The notes beneath the pieces are model-generated. The model worked only from the letters and a program-made list of their open reading frames with translations, had not been told where the DNA came from and did no database searches. From Streptomyces sp. NBC_00271 (GTDB lineage: Bacteria; Actinomycetota; Actinomycetes; Streptomycetales; Streptomycetaceae), in NCBI RefSeq assembly GCF_036178845.1, contig NZ_CP108070.1:11718001-11782000 (forward strand): a DNA stretch of 64,000 nt. Reading direction: 5' to 3'. A program made the translations under genes and the position numbers. Positions 36,480-44,766 of this stretch are shown here, piece by piece (positions within the stretch are counted from its first letter, which is position 1; every line of letters begins with the position of its first letter).

Positions 36480-37034
36480 TTGACCTACGGGAAGAAGCTG
36501 AGGGAACAGATCGCCGGGCCGGAGACCACTCCGCTGATCGGCGTGTATGACATGTACTCGGCGTCGAGCGCGGCCGAGCACTACGACGGGATGTTCGTCT
36601 CCGGCTTCGGTTTCGCGGCCTCGTACTACGGGCTGCCGGACATCGGCTTCATCGCCTGGCCGGACATGGTGGCGTTCGTCCAGCGGCTGCGGGGCGCATT
36701 CCCGCGCCACCACCTCCTGGTGGACATCGACGACCGATACGTCGACCCTGAGGTCGCCTGCCATGTCGTGGAGGGACTGGAGCGGATCGGGGCGTCGGGG
36801 GTGATCCTGGAGGACCAGAAGCGCCCGCGCCGGTGCGGGCACGCCGACGGCAAGCAGGTGCTGCCGCTGTCCGAGTACCTCGCCAAGCTGGAGATGGTAC
36901 TGGCGACCCGGCAGGACCTGGTGGTGGCCCGTACGGACGCCACCGACGAGAACGACATCCTGCACCGGGCCGAGAAACTGGCCGCGACCGACGCGGTCGT
37001 GGTGCTGGTCGACGGAGTACGCAGCGTGGAGTGA
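36480..37034 (+). pseudogene. PEP mutase/isocitrate lyase-family enzyme, truncated by IS605-type element
   Basis: The 184 residues match the N-terminal two thirds of the PEP mutase superfamily: PLIGVYDMYSASSA, the metal-binding VDIDDRY, the gating loop EDQKRPRRCGH and VARTDA. Normal length is about 280-300 residues. The frame ends at TGA inside the right end of the IS605-type element at 37031, and no continuation was found beyond the other end. TTG at 36480 has GAGAGGA upstream. The enzyme was probably a C-C or P-C bond lyase or mutase; it is now likely inactive. Confidence 0.75.
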
Positions 37035-37066
37035 CTCCTCCCCGTCCTGAAGGACGGGGCTTCTCG

Positions 37067-37276
37067 CTATGCCGGGTTGGCGTTGCGACGGGCCAGCCCG
37101 GCCCGTAGAACGTTGGTGGCTGCCACTGTGTCGGCGTGCGCGTGGTGGCCGCAGGCGACGCAGTGGAATTTCTCCTGTGTGGGCCGGTTCTCCTTCGCGG
37201 TGTGCCCGCATGCGGGGCAGGTGCGGGAGGTGTTGCGGGGGTCCACGGCGATCACTTCCCGTCCGGCGCTTTCAGC
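37067..37276 (-). pseudogene. tnpB: tnpB 3' segment (residues 336-404 of the restored protein)
   Basis: This encodes AESAGREVIAVDPRNTSRTC to the end: the zinc finger (CPACGH, CVACGH) and the last RuvC Asp (HADTVAATNVLRAG). It is cut from its 5' part at 37276/37277 by the IS110-family element. Joined at the CT core to the segment at 39110-40114 it restores a continuous 404-residue TnpB. Confidence 0.92.
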
Positions 37277-37499
37277 CTAATTCCCGTGTAACCAGCTCAC
37301 CGGCCCTCGCCGGTCGGTGAGGTGGTTCGAACGGGTTGTGACGCTTGCACCCCGCCGGGCCGCAGGTCTGCGACGAGCACGGCTGCGCAACCCAGCTGGC
37401 GGGTGGTGGTCTCGTGAGTGCCGGTGGATACCTCTCAACGTCACGGCCAAGATGCCTTCCCAGAGAGCGGCGCCATCCGGTGCTCTCGTGGCCGCCACC

Positions 37500-37830
37500 C
37501 ACCCAGCACTGACGCTGCTGGCGGTTGTGTGGGCTCCGGACGCACGCCTTCTTTCAGCCCGGCCATCATGTCTCCGCCAAGATCGGCGGCGTTCGGCGCC
37601 TTCACGGCCACCAGCGGCGTCAACACTGTTTGCTTGATCACTCGTTGGAGTTGGTGGTGCGAGCCCGTCGCACGGTGATCTCTTGCATTCCCCGAGCCGT
37701 CTGAGCTCTGGGAACAGACCGGGGCCCGTGCGGTGAGCTGGTGCCACGAACGGCTTGTGAGGTGTCGGCCCGTTCCTTGATCGAGGCCTGGAATTAGGTC
37801 GCTGCGTGGCCCCGCATGCGCTCGTGACCA
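37500..37830 (+). ncRNA. Candidate bridge RNA in the IS110 left end
   Basis: Four matches lie in the order known for IS110 bridge RNAs. Left target guide: CTTTCAGCC at 37551-37559 equals the target at 37269-37277. Right target guide: CGCCAAG at 37575-37581 is the complement of the target CTTGGCG at 39110-39116. Left donor guide: GTGAGGTGTC at 37757-37766 equals the element right end at 39101-39110. Right donor guide: GGAATTAG at 37790-37797 is the complement of the element left end CTAATTCC at 37277-37284. The matches are seen directly. RNA ends and fold are inferred. Confidence 0.85.
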
Positions 37831-37861
37831 GCGCAAACACCCGCACTTCGAGGAGGGAAAG

Positions 37862-39088
37862 TTGATCTACTGCGGCATCGACTGGGCCGAGAAGACGCAC
37901 GACGTCGCCCTGGTCGACGACGACGGCACGCTCCTGGCCAAGCGCCACATCACAGACGACGCGACCGGCTACAAGATCCTGCTGGATCTGCTCGCCGAGC
38001 ACGGCGACACCGAGGACAACCCGATCCCGGTCGCCATCGAGACCTCCCGCGGTCTGCTCGTCGCGGTCCTGCGCACCGGGAAGCGCCAGGTCTACGCCAT
38101 CAACCCGATGGCCGCCGCACGCTACCGCGACCGCCACGCGGTCACACGGAAGAAGTCCGACCCCGGCGACGCCCTCGTCCTGGCGAACATCCTCCGCACC
38201 GATATGCACGCCCACCGGCCATTGCCCCAGGACAGCGATCTCGCCCGCGCCATCGCCGTCCTCGCCCGCGCCCAGCAGGACGCCGTTTGGAACCGGCAGC
38301 AGCTCGCCAACCAGCTCCGCTCGCTCCTGCGCGAGTACTTCCCCGCCGCCCTCGACGCCTACCTGCACTGGCAGAACGGTCTCTGCCGCCCTGAGACCCG
38401 CGTCCTGCTGGAACTCGCCCCCACGCCCTCGCGGGCGGCCCGGCTGTCGCTCGCGCAACTGCGCTCGGCGCTCAAGCGCGCCGGCCGCCAGCGCCGGATC
38501 GATGCCGACGCCGAGCGCATCCGCGAGGTCCTGCGGGCCGAATACGCGCACCAGCCGCTACTGGTCGAGGACGCGCTCGGCAAGCAGATGCTCGCTCTGC
38601 TGCGGCAGCTCGAAGCCGCCTGCACGGCCGCCGACCAGCTCGCCGAGGCGGTTGAAGAGGTTTTCCCTCAGCATCCGGACGCCGAGATCATCCTGAGCCT
38701 CCCCGGGCTCGGCACCCAGCTCGGCGCCCGGATCCTCGCTGAGATCGGGGACGACCACGCCCGCTTCGCCACTGCCCGCGGAATGAAGGCCTACGCCGGT
38801 GCGTCCCCCATCACCAGGGCGTCCGGCAAGAAGTCCAGCATCACCAGACGCTGGGTGAAGAACGACCGGCTCAACCACACCGGCTACCTGTGGGCCTTCG
38901 CCTCACTGACCCACTCACCGGGCGCAAAGGCCCACTACGACCGCCGCCGCGAGGCCGGGGACTGGCACGCCGCCGCTCAGAGAAACCTCTTCAACAAGAT
39001 GATCGGCCAGCTCTACCACTGCCTCCAGAAGCACATCCTGTTCGACGAGAACCTCGCCTTCCCCACACAACTTCTCGAAGCTGCTTGA
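37862..39088 (+). CDS. IS110-family DEDD recombinase
   Basis: A 408-residue recombinase of the IS110 group. The N-terminal RuvC-like domain shows GIDWAEKTHDV (first Asp), IETSRG (Glu) and RKKSDPGDALVLA (Asp pair). A coiled-coil middle section follows, then the C-terminal Tnp domain with SLPGLGTQLGARILAEIGD and YAGASPITRASGKKS holding the catalytic Ser. The gene is complete. It starts with TTG at 37862 behind GAGGAGGG. It stops 21 bases before the right core, so the bridge RNA must come from the left end. The element appears intact. Confidence 0.93.
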   Translation: MIYCGIDWAEKTHDVALVDDDGTLLAKRHITDDATGYKILLDLLAEHGDTEDNPIPVAIETSRGLLVAVLRTGKRQVYAINPMAAARYRDRHAVTRKKSDPGDALVLANILRTDMHAHRPLPQDSDLARAIAVLARAQQDAVWNRQQLANQLRSLLREYFPAALDAYLHWQNGLCRPETRVLLELAPTPSRAARLSLAQLRSALKRAGRQRRIDADAERIREVLRAEYAHQPLLVEDALGKQMLALLRQLEAACTAADQLAEAVEEVFPQHPDAEIILSLPGLGTQLGARILAEIGDDHARFATARGMKAYAGASPITRASGKKSSITRRWVKNDRLNHTGYLWAFASLTHSPGAKAHYDRRREAGDWHAAAQRNLFNKMIGQLYHCLQKHILFDENLAFPTQLLEAA

Positions 39089-39109
39089 CGACTTAGCTCC
39101 GTGAGGTGT

Positions 39110-40114
39110 CTTGGCGTGCAGGATCGTCAGGAACACCCCCCATCCGGCATCGTTGATCGACGTGTTGAGCCCGGCCTTCGCGGCGGCCCCGTTGGGCAGG
39201 AAGGTGCCCGGCCGGCCGGGGTCGGGCTTCGGTGCGGGGGCCCTGCTCATGTTGCGGATCTTGAGGTCTTCGTGCGCGATGACGTCATGTGCGCGGACCA
39301 GACCGAGCGCGGTCTTGTGTGCGTGGTCGAGCCGCTGGCGGCGCACCTTGCCGTGGAGCCGGGCGACCTTCTCCACCGCGCGCTGGTGGTTGGCGGTGCG
39401 GTCCTTCGCCTTGCGGCGCGGGAACCGGGACAGTTCCTGCTGCGCTGCCTGGAGCTTCTGGGCTGCTCGGCGGCCGTGGCGCGGGTTGGGCACGAACCCG
39501 CCGTTCGAGTCGGCGAGGAAGTTCGCGATGCCCAGGTCGATGCCGACCACGCTGCCGGTCGCGGGCAGCGGTTCGGGCTGGTCCTGCTCGGTGGTGAGCA
39601 CGACGAACCACTTACGGCCCTCCCGCTTGACCGACACGGTCTTGACCCGCCCGGCCACGGCGCGGTGCTGGTGGACCCTGACGTGGCCGACGCCCTGGAA
39701 GCGGACGCGGGTAACGGGGTCGTGCGGGGTGGAGTCCCACCGGCAGCCGTCCCCGTCCTTGGGGAACTCCACCGTGTCGAACCAGGTCACCCCGCGGAAA
39801 CGCGGATAGCCGGGCGTCTCACCGGACTTGACCCGGCGGAAAAACGCCTGCATCGCCTTGTCGAGGCGGCGCAAGGTGGCCTGCTGGGAGGAGAACGACC
39901 AGCGGCCCTGACGCTCCGGGTCGAACGCCCGGATGTCCTTGAGCTGCGCGGACTGCATCCCGTATCTGACGCTCGTCTTCGAGACATGCCGGTAGGCGTC
40001 ACGGCGTTCCTGCAACGCCCCGTTGTAGAGGGAGCAGTGATCCCGCAGCATCTCGGACAGCGCCTGACCCTGCCGGACGGTGGGCCGCATGAGGAACTTG
40101 TACGCACGTATCAC
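39110..40114 (-). pseudogene. tnpB: tnpB 5' segment (residues 1-335), split by IS110
   Basis: This encodes MIRAYKFLMRPTVRQ through GWGVFLTILHAK: the N-terminal wedge/REC-like part, the first RuvC Asp in VGIDLGIANF and the Glu in AHEDLKIRNM. Beyond K335 the frame continues into the IS110 right end as unrelated residues. It lacks the zinc finger and last RuvC Asp, which are at 37067-37276. Without excision no complete TnpB can be made. Confidence 0.92.
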
Positions 40115-40175
40115 CCCAACACCCGCCCCCTCCCGTCGATTTCACCCAATCCTAATACATTTGCACATTTGGCGT

Positions 40176-40605
40176 ATGTCATCACGCTGGGAACCAGATC
40201 CCGATATCCGTCGGGGAAACCAGGTCATCCACAACCTCCATGCACACTTGGTGGTTCGTCACCAAGTACCGGCGTGAGATCTCCAACAGCGAGATGCTGA
40301 CGCGCTGCGAGACGATCACGCGGGACGTGTGCGAGAGCTTCGGCGCACAGCTGCGGGAGTTCAACGGCGAAGGCGACCACGTCCACCTGCTCGTCCACTA
40401 CCCGCCGAAAATCGCCCTGTCCAAACTCGTCAACTCCCTCAAGGGCGTCAGCTCCCGCTACCTGCGCGCGGAGTACACCGGCCGGATGAACCGAATCGGC
40501 ACGGGCTCGGTGTTCTGGTCCCCGTCCTACTTCGCGGGCTCCTGCGGCGGCGCACCACTGAGCATCGTCAAGGACTACATCGACAGCCAGAAGCGGCCAG
40601 CCTGA
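40176..40605 (+). pseudogene. tnpA: IS200-type TnpA (Y1 HUH transposase), frameshifted
   Basis: The protein starts MSSRWEPDPDIRRGNQVIHNLHAHLV in one frame and continues FVTKYRREISNSEMLTRCE to the end in another. One extra G near 40248-40252 separates them. The HUH motif is GDHVHLLVHY, and the catalytic Tyr is in VKDYIDSQ. At about 142 residues it is otherwise full length. The element cannot mobilise itself unless the frameshift is an assembly error. tnpB diverges from it. Confidence 0.85.
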
Positions 40606-40850
40606 CCGTCACCACACAGACGCAGAGAACCCCGGCACTTCGCGCCTCCAGACCGAGGACCGCATTCCCGCCCGGCCTCAAGGCCGGGATTCCCTGCGAA
40701 GAGCAAGGGATGGCCAAGCCGTAGGGATTCCGCCCGCCTGGGACGGAGCGCATACAGAACATGCGTTGCCGGCCCCGGGACGCGAAAGCGGAGGACCAAT
40801 GCGCCCAAGGACCGTTCGGGGCGTACCGGCGAGCCGGGACTCACTCCTGC

Positions 40851-41475
40851 TCACTGCCCAGGAACGGTGTGCTTGCGTGGCGGTCGGCTGGTGGGTTCGG
40901 GGAAGTCGTTGGCCAGACCCCGGTGGCCCTCGTCGACCATCACAGTGACCTGCGGAGGTGTCCGCAGCTGCTCGGCGATGCCTTCGGTGCGCAGCGCGGC
41001 CTGGTCGTGCATCCGGCCGGGCCGGTCGGCCCCGGGCCACAGCAGGCGCCCCGAACCGTCACTGACGGTGGTGGTCTTGGCGGTGTGCTGCTTCTTCTTG
41101 CCGGAGACGAACACCTTGCGGCCGGGTCGGTCGGCCTTGGGACGTCGGACCTGCGTCTGGGTGCCGTCGATACGAAGCTCGACGCCTTCGGCCCGGGCGG
41201 AGGCGAGGACGTAGTGGGCCGGCGTGTGCAGCCGGATGCCGGGCCGACCGGGGGGCAGCGAAGCCGCGGGCGGCCAGTAGCGGCCGATCTCGTGGATGGC
41301 GCGGGTGACGGTGGGCCGGGTGACCCCGTACAACTCGGTCAGTGCTGCGTGTGGCAGCTGTAGTGAAGACCAGCTTGTGGTTCGGCCCGGCTCCGGCGGC
41401 CCGCTTGCGTTCTCCGCCGCGACGCTCGCGCAGCTCGGACTCGCACCGGGCCATCCACGCGCTGGTCAACTCATC
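40851..41475 (-). pseudogene. IS5-type (DDE_4) transposase remnant
   Basis: The stretches LRERRGGERKRAAGAGPNHKLVF and, in another frame, YGVTRPTVTRAIHEIGRYW, ELRIDGTQTQVRRPKADRPG and MHDQAALRTEGIAEQL, VDEGHRGLANDF match the IS5/DDE_4 transposases common in Streptomyces. A deletion removes about 30 residues between the first two blocks. The C-terminus is cut at 40851. Confidence 0.75.
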
Positions 41476-41623
41476 GATCTAAACGCCGAGATGTGCACGG
41501 TCAAGGCCGCAGGAGGCGCGATGGGACAAGGCCGCACGGGCCCGGTAATGCGTCACAACATCACCAACCCGTCGCGGCCACCGTCATGTCACGGTCCAGC
41601 CGCCGCTACCGCGTGCTGACTCG

Positions 41624-42261
41624 TTACTCGGCGGCGCCGTCGTCGCGGGTGCGCTGGTAGTGGCGCCTGGCCTTCATCCTGTTGCCGCAGACGGCCATCG
41701 AGCACCAGCGGGCCTTGTTGGCCTTGCTGCGGTCGAGGAGGAACCGCCGGCATTCCGGGTTGGCACACGGCCGCAGGCGGCCGGGCATCGTCTCCTGCAG
41801 TGTGCTCCAGGCCAGGACGGCCTCCACCGCCATCCGGCGCTCTTGCGGGGCGTCGATCTCCCAGGACACCCCGGTGGGGGAGAGGTGCGGGTGGGAGGTG
41901 ACGTCCTTGAGGAGCGGGGCGAGCGACGCGGCCGGCCGGGTAGCGCGCACACCACGCTCTGCAGGGCATCGCGCGCCTGCAGGAGGTGTCGGTGCTCGTC
42001 CGGGGTGCCGCTGCCGCCGTGAACCCGCTGCCAGGGCCTGGCCGATTCCGGATCTGCCAGCTGGTCCTGGACGACCCCGCCCACCACCGGCGTGGTGTTG
42101 AGGAGCCCGCATCCGCACTGACTGCCCGTCCCGCCGGAGTGGTGCGACGTTTCGAACCCCGGATACACCGCGGCGTCGTCGCGACGACGTCGACACCCTC
42201 CGACGCCCTGGTCTCCCAGTTCCTGGCAGATCTCCGGCGCCGTGGTCTGCCAGTCGTCCAT
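41624..42261 (-). pseudogene. CGNR zinc-finger regulator, frameshifted
   Basis: The C-terminal zinc finger is clear: LRPCANPECRRFLLDRSKANKARWCSMAVCGNRMKARRHYQR, which names the CGNR (DUF1470-type) family of putative transcription factors. The N-terminal ABATE-type domain (LLNTTPVV, ADPESARPWQRVHGGSGTPDEHRHLLQARDALQSVV) is in a different frame. The switch at about 41945 needs a two-base change. The first 45 codons look degraded. Confidence 0.72.
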
Positions 42262-42285
42262 ACGGCGGCCTGACGGGCCGGCCGC

Positions 42286-42413
42286 CTATGACGCCGGGCA
42301 TGGCTGAACGAGGGGCTGCCCGCCGTCAACAGGAAGGGTGACACCGGTCATGAAGGTGTTGGTCAGGGCGAGGACGACGGCCTGGGCGACGTCCTCGGGA
42401 GTTCCGATGCGCC
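42286..42413 (-). pseudogene. C-terminal remnant of an SDR
   Basis: The codons read RIGTPEDVAQAVVLALTN and FMTGVTLPVDGGQPLVQ, the universal C-terminal block of short-chain dehydrogenases, then TAG. The fragment begins immediately beyond the stop of the NACHT gene, so it marks a junction between the IS graveyard and the conflict locus. Confidence 0.72.
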
Positions 42414-42414
42414 C

Positions 42415-44520
42415 TCAAGGCAGAACCCCGGAAGCCGGATGCGCCGCGAGCCAGTGCTGTAGTTCGGCGTGCCGGAACTGGTAGGCGGGACCGGAGTAGC
42501 GCATGAGGCCCGCGGAACAGGCCCAGTCCAAGAAGCGGCCCAGCCGGAAGGGCAGCCGCCGGCGCGAGCACAGCAGAAAAACCAGGTAGCGGCGCGCGGC
42601 GCTGAGGCCCGAGGCCTGGCCGGAGGCGACCGCGGTGGCCGCCCCGATGACCAGACCCGTGCTCGGATCCAGGAGCAGGGCCACCGTGCCGCCGACCGCC
42701 AGCCCGCCGAACAGTCCGGTGGAAACCGCGTAGATGAGCCCGTACACGGTGTCGTCGCGCAGCGCGATGGGAGGGCTGACGGCGGTCGTGGGCGCCCCGC
42801 GCAGGCCGGCCGCCATGCTGAACCGGAAGCCGGCGCCCAGCCCGGCCACCCAGCTCACGACCGTCCCGGCGGCAAGCGCGGCCGAGGCATGTCCTGCCGC
42901 CACAAGGGCCGCGCCGAGCGCCAGCCCGGTGGCGATGCCGACGACGGTGGCGAGGACAGGGTTGACGACGAGACCCACCACGAAGCGGCCCCGCAGGCCG
43001 GGAACGTGCCGCTTTTGCCAGTCCAGTCTGCTGGGGCTGGGGGCGAGAGCGGCGGCCAGGCTGGACGCCCCGGCCAAGGCCAGCACGCTGGACGCCACCT
43101 CGCCGACCAGAGGGGTGAGCCAGGCGCCGGGCAGGACGGCGCTGATCAGGCAGAACGTCAGCAGCGCGTCCGCCACGCGCACCGTGCGGGGCCCGGCCAG
43201 CGGCCACAGGCCGTGCACAGTGATGTCGGTGGTCGGGTACGCGGTGGCGCCGGTTCCCGCCAGGTGCCCGGCGAGGTGATGCAGCCACCGGTGGACCTGT
43301 GCCGGCCGGTAGCGGGGCGGGCCCGGGGCGCCGGCCGCCGGTTCCACGGCGGCCGGAATGTAGCGGGCCAGCAGGTGCCGGTCGAGCGCGTCGATGTCGT
43401 GCAGCACAAGCAGGTCCGCCGGGTCGCCGTGGTAGCGGTAGACGGTGGCGGTCAGCCCGAGCCGCCAGGGGGTCGACAACGCCTGGGCGTGCACGCCGAA
43501 GGGGTGGGCGGCGAGGTGGTCCAGCAGGGTCCGCCAGCGGGCCGGGTCGTGGCAGCGGTCGCGCAGATAGGTCAGCGCGGGTGCGGACGCCACGGGCGAG
43601 ATGACTACCAGCGCGGAGTCGATCAGCGGCTCGTGCGCGAGGAGCGCGTCGTAGTTCGCGATCCGGCTGGTGAGGACGAGCGGGCCTGCGTTCAGGCCCT
43701 GCTGGTGGGCGTTGAGGTGCTGTACGGCGGCTCGTGCCCGGCGGGCGTCCGGGTCCGGTGAGCCGTCGGCTCGCGGCGGATCCATCTCGTCCAGGCCGTC
43801 GAGGACCGGCAGCACCATGCCGTGGGCCACCAGCCCCTCCGCCATCTCCCGGGGCCAGTCGAGGGCCTGGGTGAGGTGGTCCACCAGCAGTTCGGGCAGC
43901 GTGTGGGCCGTGTCCCACTGAGCCATGGGGATACGCACGGGCACCGGGTCGCCGTCGGCCCGGTCGGAAGCCAGGGCCAGCACGAGCTCCAGGGCCAGCA
44001 CCGTCTTGCCGGAGCCGGGTACTCCCGCGATGACCAGTCGCCGGGGCCGGGTGGTCTGGAAGAACCCGGCGATGTCGGGGGCCGGGTCACAGTCCGGGCC
44101 GGGGGCGCCGATGCCGCGGAAGGTGCGTCCCGCCACGGGGGCCTCGGCCGCGCGCCCCGGCACCGCGCGCAGGGTGTAGCGCAGGTCGATGCGCCGGGTG
44201 TCGCCGCCGAGCAACTGGTGCCGCAGTTTGCGCTCGCTCTCCTGCACCTGGACGGCCAGCGTCGCCGCCCACTGCCGTACCAGTTCGGCGTCCGTGCCCT
44301 GCCAGGGGCGCCGCAGCGCAGCCACCGCGGCCACCAGTCCGGCCGCCCCGAGCGGCAGCCCCAGCAGCCCGGCGGTGTCAGCCGGACCGAGCCCACCGCG
44401 CACCAACTGGGACACCGCGTATCCGGCACTGGCCATCAGCAGGAGCGCAGCGAGCGCGACCCCCACCCGGCGCCGCTCCCGTTCCCGTCGTCCCCCGAAT
44501 CCCGCCATGCCTTGCTGCAT
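42415..44520 (-). CDS. Membrane-bound NACHT-type STAND ATPase
   Basis: A 701-residue protein. N-terminal hydrophobic segments lie at about 20-40 and 50-70. The NACHT ATPase domain follows, with Walker A GVPGSGKT at 166-173 and Walker B VLPVLDGLDEMD at 236-247. Hydrophobic segments recur at about 455-625. There is no recognisable repeat sensor domain at the C-terminus. NACHT proteins oligomerise on sensing a trigger, and prokaryotic ones often act in defence. It diverges from the hydrolase-VMAP-MoxR-vWA operon, sharing a 246-base promoter region. Confidence 0.83.
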   Translation of the reverse strand: MQQGMAGFGGRRERERRRVGVALAALLLMASAGYAVSQLVRGGLGPADTAGLLGLPLGAAGLVAAVAALRRPWQGTDAELVRQWAATLAVQVQESERKLRHQLLGGDTRRIDLRYTLRAVPGRAAEAPVAGRTFRGIGAPGPDCDPAPDIAGFFQTTRPRRLVIAGVPGSGKTVLALELVLALASDRADGDPVPVRIPMAQWDTAHTLPELLVDHLTQALDWPREMAEGLVAHGMVLPVLDGLDEMDPPRADGSPDPDARRARAAVQHLNAHQQGLNAGPLVLTSRIANYDALLAHEPLIDSALVVISPVASAPALTYLRDRCHDPARWRTLLDHLAAHPFGVHAQALSTPWRLGLTATVYRYHGDPADLLVLHDIDALDRHLLARYIPAAVEPAAGAPGPPRYRPAQVHRWLHHLAGHLAGTGATAYPTTDITVHGLWPLAGPRTVRVADALLTFCLISAVLPGAWLTPLVGEVASSVLALAGASSLAAALAPSPSRLDWQKRHVPGLRGRFVVGLVVNPVLATVVGIATGLALGAALVAAGHASAALAAGTVVSWVAGLGAGFRFSMAAGLRGAPTTAVSPPIALRDDTVYGLIYAVSTGLFGGLAVGGTVALLLDPSTGLVIGAATAVASGQASGLSAARRYLVFLLCSRRRLPFRLGRFLDWACSAGLMRYSGPAYQFRHAELQHWLAAHPASGVLP

Positions 44521-44766
44521 ACCCGCCGGGCACGCCGAACTCCCGCCGCGGCAGCGGAGATCGAAGGCCCGTGGGCCGAAGGACGGAGGCCTGCGTGTGC
44601 CGGCGGGGCCCCAGGCAGCCGGGGCGAGACACGTTCCCCCATCGACGATGCCGGCTCACGCCGCTGCCTCGGGGCACGGCGGGGCGGACGCGGCACATTG
44701 ATCGAGTGCCTGCGTGGCCACGCACAGTTGGTGCACACTTTCGGGGTGGGTCTCCAAGGGGAGGGG
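44521..44766. promoter_or_regulatory. Divergent promoter region, NACHT versus VMAP operon
   Basis: This 246-base region separates the NACHT start from the GTG of the hydrolase gene. It must hold promoters for both. No obvious operator palindrome was found. The HTH of the Crp/Fnr module in the 1495-residue protein could plausibly bind here; this is inference. Confidence 0.45.

Larger units (their letters stand above)
37277..39111 (+). mobile_element. IS110-family element inserted in tnpB, CT core on both sides
   Basis: The left junction reads TTCAGC-CT-AATTCCCG and the right junction GAGGTGT-CT-TGGCG. Removing the DNA between with one CT restores TTCAGCCTTGGCG and the tnpB frame. The element proper is about 1833 bases with one core copy. 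It has no inverted repeats or larger target duplication, as expected for IS110. It holds a 583-base non-coding left end (candidate bridge RNA), one DEDD recombinase gene, and a right end of about 21 bases. Confidence 0.92.
37031..40720 (-). mobile_element. IS605-type element (divergent tnpA and tnpB), interrupted by IS110
   Basis: The right end lies at about 37031, with the hairpin CCCCGTCCTGAAGGACGGGG at 37040-37059. The left end is near 40675-40720, with the hairpin CCCGGCCTCAAGGCCGGG. tnpB (minus strand) and tnpA (plus strand) diverge. tnpB is split by a 1.8-kb IS110-family element, and tnpA has a frame break. The host gene is the PEP-mutase gene at its right end. The left boundary is approximate. 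In this family the candidate omega-RNA guide would be the minus-strand sequence starting at 37030. Confidence 0.8.

Noticed and set aside
37067-37255. A separate small zinc-finger gene on the minus strand
   Set aside because: It is the 3' end of the split tnpB. Joining at the CT core gives an unbroken frame with the 5' part.
41624-42301. Full-length CGNR protein in one frame
   Set aside because: Only the C-terminal half is in this frame; the N-terminal part reads as Arg/Pro-rich shadow and its homologous sequence lies in another frame.
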